A program made the translations under genes and the position numbers. From Ardenticatenaceae bacterium (lineage in GTDB: Bacteria > Chloroflexota > Anaerolineae > Promineifilales > Promineifilaceae), in contig JACKBT010000045.1 in assembly GCA_020634415.1 (NCBI GenBank), positions 1-37,573 on the forward strand: 37,573 bases of DNA, given 5' to 3'. Below the pieces are notes generated by a model, which was not told where the DNA came from, did no database searches, and saw only the letters and a program-made list of their open reading frames with translations. Positions 34,399 to 37,573 of the stretch are shown here, in pieces; positions within the stretch are counted from its first letter, which is position 1, and each line of letters starts with the position of its first letter.

Positions 34399-34962
34399 CT
34401 AAACATTCGTTGTTCCTTCAATTTCCCAAAACTCTTCCAATTCCACCCCCAGCCCATCTACTGTACGGTTACACCAGGCAAAAAAACCAGTAATCTGATT
34501 GATTTCTAAGATAGCCTTATCCGCAAAACCAACCTGGCGCAGCCGCGCAATATCCTCAGCCACAATAGCCGATGGAGCCAACGTTAGTTGGGCCACATAA
34601 TCTAACATAGCTCTATCAGCCTCGTCCATTTCAGCCTGCCGGTAATCTTGTTTCATTGTCTCCACCCAGGCCACATCACCCACTTCTCTGAGGAGACCCT
34701 CCCCATGATGCTGAATTCAGTAATGGCAGTGGTTGAGAACAGAAACCGTCACGGCAATCATTTCACGCTGTTTAAGCGTCAAATCACAATCACCGTGCAT
34801 CAGACCATTGTAAAAAGTCATCAAGGCCCGCAAAGCGGCCGTATTCAAACTATGCGCTTTAATAATATTATCTACCCCACCCCAAGAGCGCATCGTTCCC
34901 TTATAAATCTTCTTGACGATGCCCGTAGCCTCGTCTTCAGCTATCGTGTTAATCCAGGTCAT
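34399..34962 (-). CDS. AhpD-like (carboxymuconolactone decarboxylase family) selenoprotein, TGA = Sec82
   Basis: The 187-residue product is continuous in one frame except for one TGA at 34717-34719 (codon 82). Upstream sequence LKQREMIAVTVSVLNHCHY and downstream IQHHGEGLLREVG fit the family motif E...CxxC...H exactly, with TGA replacing the second Cys: Cys79-His-Tyr-Sec82, then His86. AhpD-family proteins reduce peroxides or peroxiredoxins through this pair. The start is MTWINTIAEDEATG at 34962; the N-terminal WGGVDNIIKAHSLN is typical of the peroxidase-related branch. Reading through gives a full-length protein ending EIEGTTNV. A SECIS-like hairpin follows the TGA. A nonsense mutation is the alternative, but the exact position, the hairpin and a second such gene nearby argue for Sec. 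Confidence 0.85.
34689..34705 (-). promoter_or_regulatory. SECIS-like hairpin of the AhpD-like gene
   Basis: On the minus strand UGGGGAG-GGU-CUCCUCA forms a 7-bp stem (one G-U pair) with the loop GGU at 34696-34698. The loop starts 18 nt after the UGA. From memory, the E. coli fdhF SECIS also has GGUCU starting 18 nt after its UGA; the same GGUCU string is present here. The hairpin is inside the coding region, as is usual in bacteria. Confidence 0.7.
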
Positions 34963-34963
34963 T

Positions 34964-35020
34964 GGGAGACTGGAGACTAGAGACTGGAGACATAGACAAT
35001 CTCCAGTCTCTAGTCTCTTA
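34964..35020. repeat. Word-repeat hairpin between cupin and AhpD-like genes
   Basis: Left arm 34964-34992 repeats GGAGACT/AGAGACT words; right arm 34999-35020 repeats CTCCAGTCTCTAGTCTC. It directly precedes the AhpD-like ATG, leaving no Shine-Dalgarno sequence, and ends 2 bp before the cupin stop codon. Confidence 0.7.
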
Positions 35021-35021
35021 T

Positions 35022-35483
35022 CTAACTTTCTTCTTGAGGACGATACTCAGAGGGGTAGTTGATGATCTTATCCCACTCATCGGCTGCTGAGCGGGCCACA
35101 AAGGCAATGATGGGTTCATCTCCCACATTGAATACTTCATGGGGAACACCAGGCTTAATGTAAATGAAATCACCCGCCTCGTTATAAACCTCATTTTGCA
35201 AACCTTCCCCAAAGGTGTGTTTGACTTTGCCTTGCAAAATGAACAACATGACCTCAAACCCGTCATGAATATGGGCATAGGCCACAGCCCCCGGCGGCAC
35301 AGTCGCTACATTAATAGACAGCCCAGTGGAACCGACGTTCTTACCCGACATGCCCTGCTTATACTGAATGCCGTTCCAACCGCGACCCCCGCCACCGCCA
35401 CGTATGACAGTAATGCCATCGAGGTCTTCAACGGCCGTTAAATCAATCTCACCTATCCCTTTTGTCCGTGTCACAGCAGTCAT
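35022..35483 (-). CDS. Small single-domain cupin protein
   Basis: The 153-residue protein carries cupin motif 1 in AYAHIHDGFEVMLFILQGKVKHTFG (metal-binding His-x-His and Glu) and motif 2 in GDFIYIKPGVPHEVFN (His). It is a small beta-barrel metal protein; the ligand or reaction cannot be read off. I start at 35483 because AAGGAG lies 8 bp before that ATG; an in-frame ATG further upstream overlaps the ribosome-binding site. It sits between the peroxiredoxin and AhpD-like selenoprotein genes on the same strand, which hints at a role in the same redox response, for example as sensor or dioxygenase. Confidence 0.8.
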   Translation of the reverse strand: MTAVTRTKGIGEIDLTAVEDLDGITVIRGGGGGRGWNGIQYKQGMSGKNVGSTGLSINVATVPPGAVAYAHIHDGFEVMLFILQGKVKHTFGEGLQNEVYNEAGDFIYIKPGVPHEVFNVGDEPIIAFVARSAADEWDKIINYPSEYRPQEES

Positions 35484-35549
35484 CTTCCACACTCCTTCCA
35501 TCATACAAATGTATAATTATAATCCCATCCATTCCCGGTGGGTATCATC

Positions 35550-36020
35550 CTAACCAACAAGCCGTTGAACCGCTTGTAATATCACCTCAACATCAGGCGG
35601 CCCTTTGACAATGACCTCAAAATGCTGAACCACACCCGCCCCATCCACAACAACAACAGCCCGCTTGCTTACACCCCACTGCTCATTCCACAAACCATAT
35701 TCCCGAACCACTTTCCCTTTAGGATGAAAATCCGCTAACAAAGGAAACGTAACCCCCAACTGTTCAGCATAAGCTCGATGAGAAAAAACACTGTCCACAC
35801 TAATGCCCAGAACCTGAGCATTTAACTCCTCGAAGCGACCCAAATGAGCCTGCAACGATTGGAGTTCATTTGTTCAAGTGCCCGTAAAATCTAGCACATA
35901 AAACGCCAAAACAACTATCTTACCCCGCAAACTGCTTAGGGTCATCACACTCGCCCCTGTACTGGCAGGCAAAGTAAAGTCAGGGGCTAATTGACCAACA
36001 ACAATATCCGAATTTTCCAT
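35550..36020 (-). CDS. Peroxiredoxin (AhpC/TSA, Bcp-like) selenoprotein, TGA = Sec49
   Basis: The 156-residue product is in one frame apart from a single TGA at 35874-35876 (codon 49). The context [24 protein letters not shown] is the active site of peroxiredoxins (usual form FYPxDFTxxCTxEL), so TGA stands exactly at the peroxidatic cysteine, inside TxxC. The N-terminus [19 protein letters not shown] and the downstream [28 protein letters not shown] complete the fold. A Sec in this position would attack hydroperoxides directly. No second Cys is visible downstream, so it is 1-Cys (1-Sec) type and must be reduced by a partner; the AhpD-like selenoprotein 0.6 kb downstream is an obvious candidate. 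Without Sec insertion only a 48-residue fragment would form. Confidence 0.85.
35841..35872 (-). promoter_or_regulatory. SECIS-like stem-loop of the peroxiredoxin gene
   Basis: On the minus strand, starting 1 nt after the UGA, CAAAUGA (35866-35872) pairs perfectly with UCAUUUG (35841-35847). Within the 18-nt interior, CAA-UCG-UUG can form a small apical hairpin with a G 18 nt after the UGA. The shape fits a bacterial SECIS less cleanly than the AhpD-like case. Confidence 0.5.
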
Positions 36021-36166
36021 CTTCCTCTTTCCTAATAACCTGTCTGTAACCGACAGTTTGAATGTAAGATTACTGTATCATAGTTGGATGATAGGGCAAG
36101 GTATATCAACTTGCCTCCTGCACACTATACCATATGGTTTGATGAGAATAAGGAGAAAGTACAAGG

Positions 36167-37573
36167 ATGATTAAAACACGAAACTGGCACTCACTCATTT
36201 TGTCCAGACAAGCAGGCTTTTTTAGTGTGTTTGTCTTACTTGCAATTATTGTCGGCATTGTCTACGCAGATAATCCGGCCACAGGCACCACCACAACTGG
36301 TCAAGAATTGAACATCGAAATTCTCCAGCCACAAGATGGTGGCGTTTTAACTTGTGGCGAGCCAATAAATGTAAGTGGTATCACAGCCTTAGGGCCATTA
36401 GAAGAAATGGCCCATGTAGCCTATGTCTTAGACATTTCTGGCAGCACCAACTTTGAGATCGGCCTGGATTGTAATGGCAATGGGATTGCGGGGGATATCG
36501 GGGACGATTTCAATATGGATGGGGACAATGGCGATATTCTAGACTGTGAAATCAGTGGGGTCATTTCTCTGAACGACAGTTTAGTAGGAACCAACACCAA
36601 TGCCGCCGTTGTGGGCTTTGGCACAGATGCTTTTGTGGCTGACGTGCAGCCCACACTTGGCTTCCAAACATTCACACAACCTTTAGACGCTGATTTAAAC
36701 AACAATGGCGTTGCAGATGTGGATGAGGTAGTCAAATCAATGGATTATGATGGTGGAACCAACCCGCCTTCTAGTGTGGGTCTTTTCTCTTATTTTGGCT
36801 TTGGTAGTGGCACAGATTTTAATGATGCCTTATCTGCTGTCCATGCCGCCTTTGCCTCCCAACCACTTGATGAGCAGCGCGTTACCTTTTTCTTGTCAGA
36901 TGGTGCCGCTTCTGTTTTCACGGGGTCAGGTTCACCCCTGCAAGAAGTGGCTGATGCCAATATTGTTGTCCACACCTATTCGATTGGGGACGGTGCCAGT
37001 GGTTGTGGGCCAGGTGCAAGCTTGAATACCATTGCTACTGTAACCGGAGGTACGTGTACGGAGGTGCTGGATCCGAGTGATTTATCGGCCGTTTTAGGGG
37101 ATGTCACGCCCACTGGTTTGGATCACGTAGAAGTCAGCCTAAACAGTGGTACACCCATTACCGCCAGCCTCAACGCTTTAGGTGGTTGGGCTGCCAGCTT
37201 CCCACCCCCAGTGGAAGGGCAACCCTATCTCATTGAAGCCAGCATCATTGCTGAGGATGGCACAGTGGTAACGGCCGATATCAACACCACTGGCGGCTTC
37301 TGTGCCACAGCCACACCCACCAATACAGCCACACCCACAGACACACCTGTGCCTCCCACCGCCACCAACACAGCCACACCCACAGACACACCTGTGCCTC
37401 CCACCGCCACCAACACAGCCACACCCACAGATACACCTGTGCCCCCCACCGCCACCAACACACCCTTCCCCCACGGCACCAAAACACCCATACCCGAACC
37501 CACCAAAACACCCTTACCCCCTAACAACTGCACCTACACCAAGGGTTATTGGAAAAATCACCCCGAACTCTGG
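36167..37573 (+). CDS. Exported von Willebrand factor A protein with EF-hand-like inserts and Thr/Pro repeats (runs off the window)
   Basis: At least 469 codons are open to the right edge. The N-terminal segment AGFFSVFVLLAIIVGIVYADN is a signal or anchor. The vWA domain has the MIDAS motif DISGS at about residue 88 and FFLSDGAAS later. Between them are Asp/Asn-rich inserts: DCNGNGIAGDIGDDFNMDGD and DADLNNNGVADVDE, the latter matching an EF-hand/dockerin loop DxNxNGxxDxxE. After the domain come three 15-residue repeats (TNTATPTDTPVPPTA) and a Thr/Pro linker, then CTYTKGYWKNHPELW, a start of the GYWKNHP motif known from bacterial surface proteins. An AAGGAG site lies 11 bp before the ATG. It is transcribed away from the peroxiredoxin gene; a surface adhesin-like role is likely. 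Confidence 0.8.
   Translation, partial: MIKTRNWHSLILSRQAGFFSVFVLLAIIVGIVYADNPATGTTTTGQELNIEILQPQDGGVLTCGEPINVSGITALGPLEEMAHVAYVLDISGSTNFEIGLDCNGNGIAGDIGDDFNMDGDNGDILDCEISGVISLNDSLVGTNTNAAVVGFGTDAFVADVQPTLGFQTFTQPLDADLNNNGVADVDEVVKSMDYDGGTNPPSSVGLFSYFGFGSGTDFNDALSAVHAAFASQPLDEQRVTFFLSDGAASVFTGSGSPLQEVADANIVVHTYSIGDGASGCGPGASLNTIATVTGGTCTEVLDPSDLSAVLGDVTPTGLDHVEVSLNSGTPITASLNALGGWAASFPPPVEGQPYLIEASIIAEDGTVVTADINTTGGFCATATPTNTATPTDTPVPPTATNTATPTDTPVPPTATNTATPTDTPVPPTATNTPFPHGTKTPIPEPTKTPLPPNNCTYTKGYWKNHPELW
37319..37453 (+). repeat. Three 45-bp in-frame tandem repeats
   Basis: Units 37319-37363, 37364-37408 and 37409-37453 each encode TNTATPTDTPVPPTA with only silent differences. They form the stalk-like linker of the vWA protein. 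Confidence 0.9.

Noticed and set aside
34717..34719. AhpD-like gene as an ordinary pseudogene
   Set aside because: Both halves are in the same frame, undamaged, and the single TGA is at the catalytic Cys followed by a SECIS-like hairpin; a second gene nearby shows the same pattern.
35874..35876. Peroxiredoxin annotated as a 101-residue protein starting at 35855
   Set aside because: That start would remove the active site and the first strand of the fold; the upstream codons read as a perfect peroxiredoxin N-terminus up to the TGA.
37319..37453. CRISPR-like direct repeats
   Set aside because: Units abut without spacers and encode an in-frame TNTATPTDTPVPPTA linker.

Overview
The window looks like a chromosomal contig of a Chloroflexota bacterium, probably Anaerolineae-like. 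This is inferred from the protein style: long Pro/Thr-rich 'TPTPT/TNTATPT' linkers on exported proteins, tandem S41 peptidases, a membrane cytochrome c protein, a VKOR/DsbA pair and moderately high GC. No rRNA or tRNA gene was recognised, so the taxonomic call is soft.

Layout. 0.1-10.3 kb: arylamine N-acetyltransferase (-), zinc-ribbon protein (+), FAD oxidoreductase (+), Tat-exported beta-lactamase-fold hydrolase (-), an orphan McrB-like AAA+ NTPase split by a one-base frameshift (-), a VKOR plus DsbA-like disulfide pair (-) and a dihydroorotate-dehydrogenase-like protein (+). 10.3-19.2 kb: a 997-residue GH3-like exported protein (-), two tandem S41 C-terminal-processing peptidases (+), smpB (+) and a 743-residue cytochrome c protein (-). 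19.2-24.5 kb: five genes on the minus strand that look like one pathway: GTP cyclohydrolase II fused to a RibD-type reductase, an MDR dehydrogenase, a PTPS/QueD-family protein with Glu where the catalytic Cys should be, a GT4 glycosyltransferase and a second FAD oxidoreductase. A pteridine-derived, possibly glycosylated product is a reasonable guess. 24.8-34.3 kb: EamA transporter, KdgK-type sugar kinase, class V aminotransferase and a complete Liv-type ABC transporter (LivF, G, M, H and a substrate-binding lipoprotein that is an internal tandem duplication). Everything between about 24.8 and 30.0 kb is riddled with single-base frameshifts although the protein signatures are intact, which looks like poor-quality sequence.

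34.4-36.0 kb holds the most striking content: an AhpD-like protein and a peroxiredoxin, flanking a cupin gene. Each is interrupted by exactly one in-frame TGA placed at the catalytic cysteine (CHY-TGA and TGT-TGA-TNE). A hairpin follows the first TGA with a GGUC apical sequence at the same 18-nt distance that I recall for the E. coli fdhF SECIS. These read as two selenoproteins forming a small peroxide-defence cluster. A divergent von Willebrand A surface protein with EF-hand-like insertions and a 15-residue repeat runs off the right edge.

Two genome-scale patterns cross the whole window. (1) Most intergenic gaps carry a hairpin whose arms are tandem copies of a 7-8 nt word. The word differs from gap to gap, and in several genes the stop codon and last residues lie inside the hairpin. 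(2) The 8-bp palindrome ACGGCCGT occurs roughly 50 times by eye, where well under one would be expected by chance, mostly inside genes and much less often to the right of about 26.5 kb.
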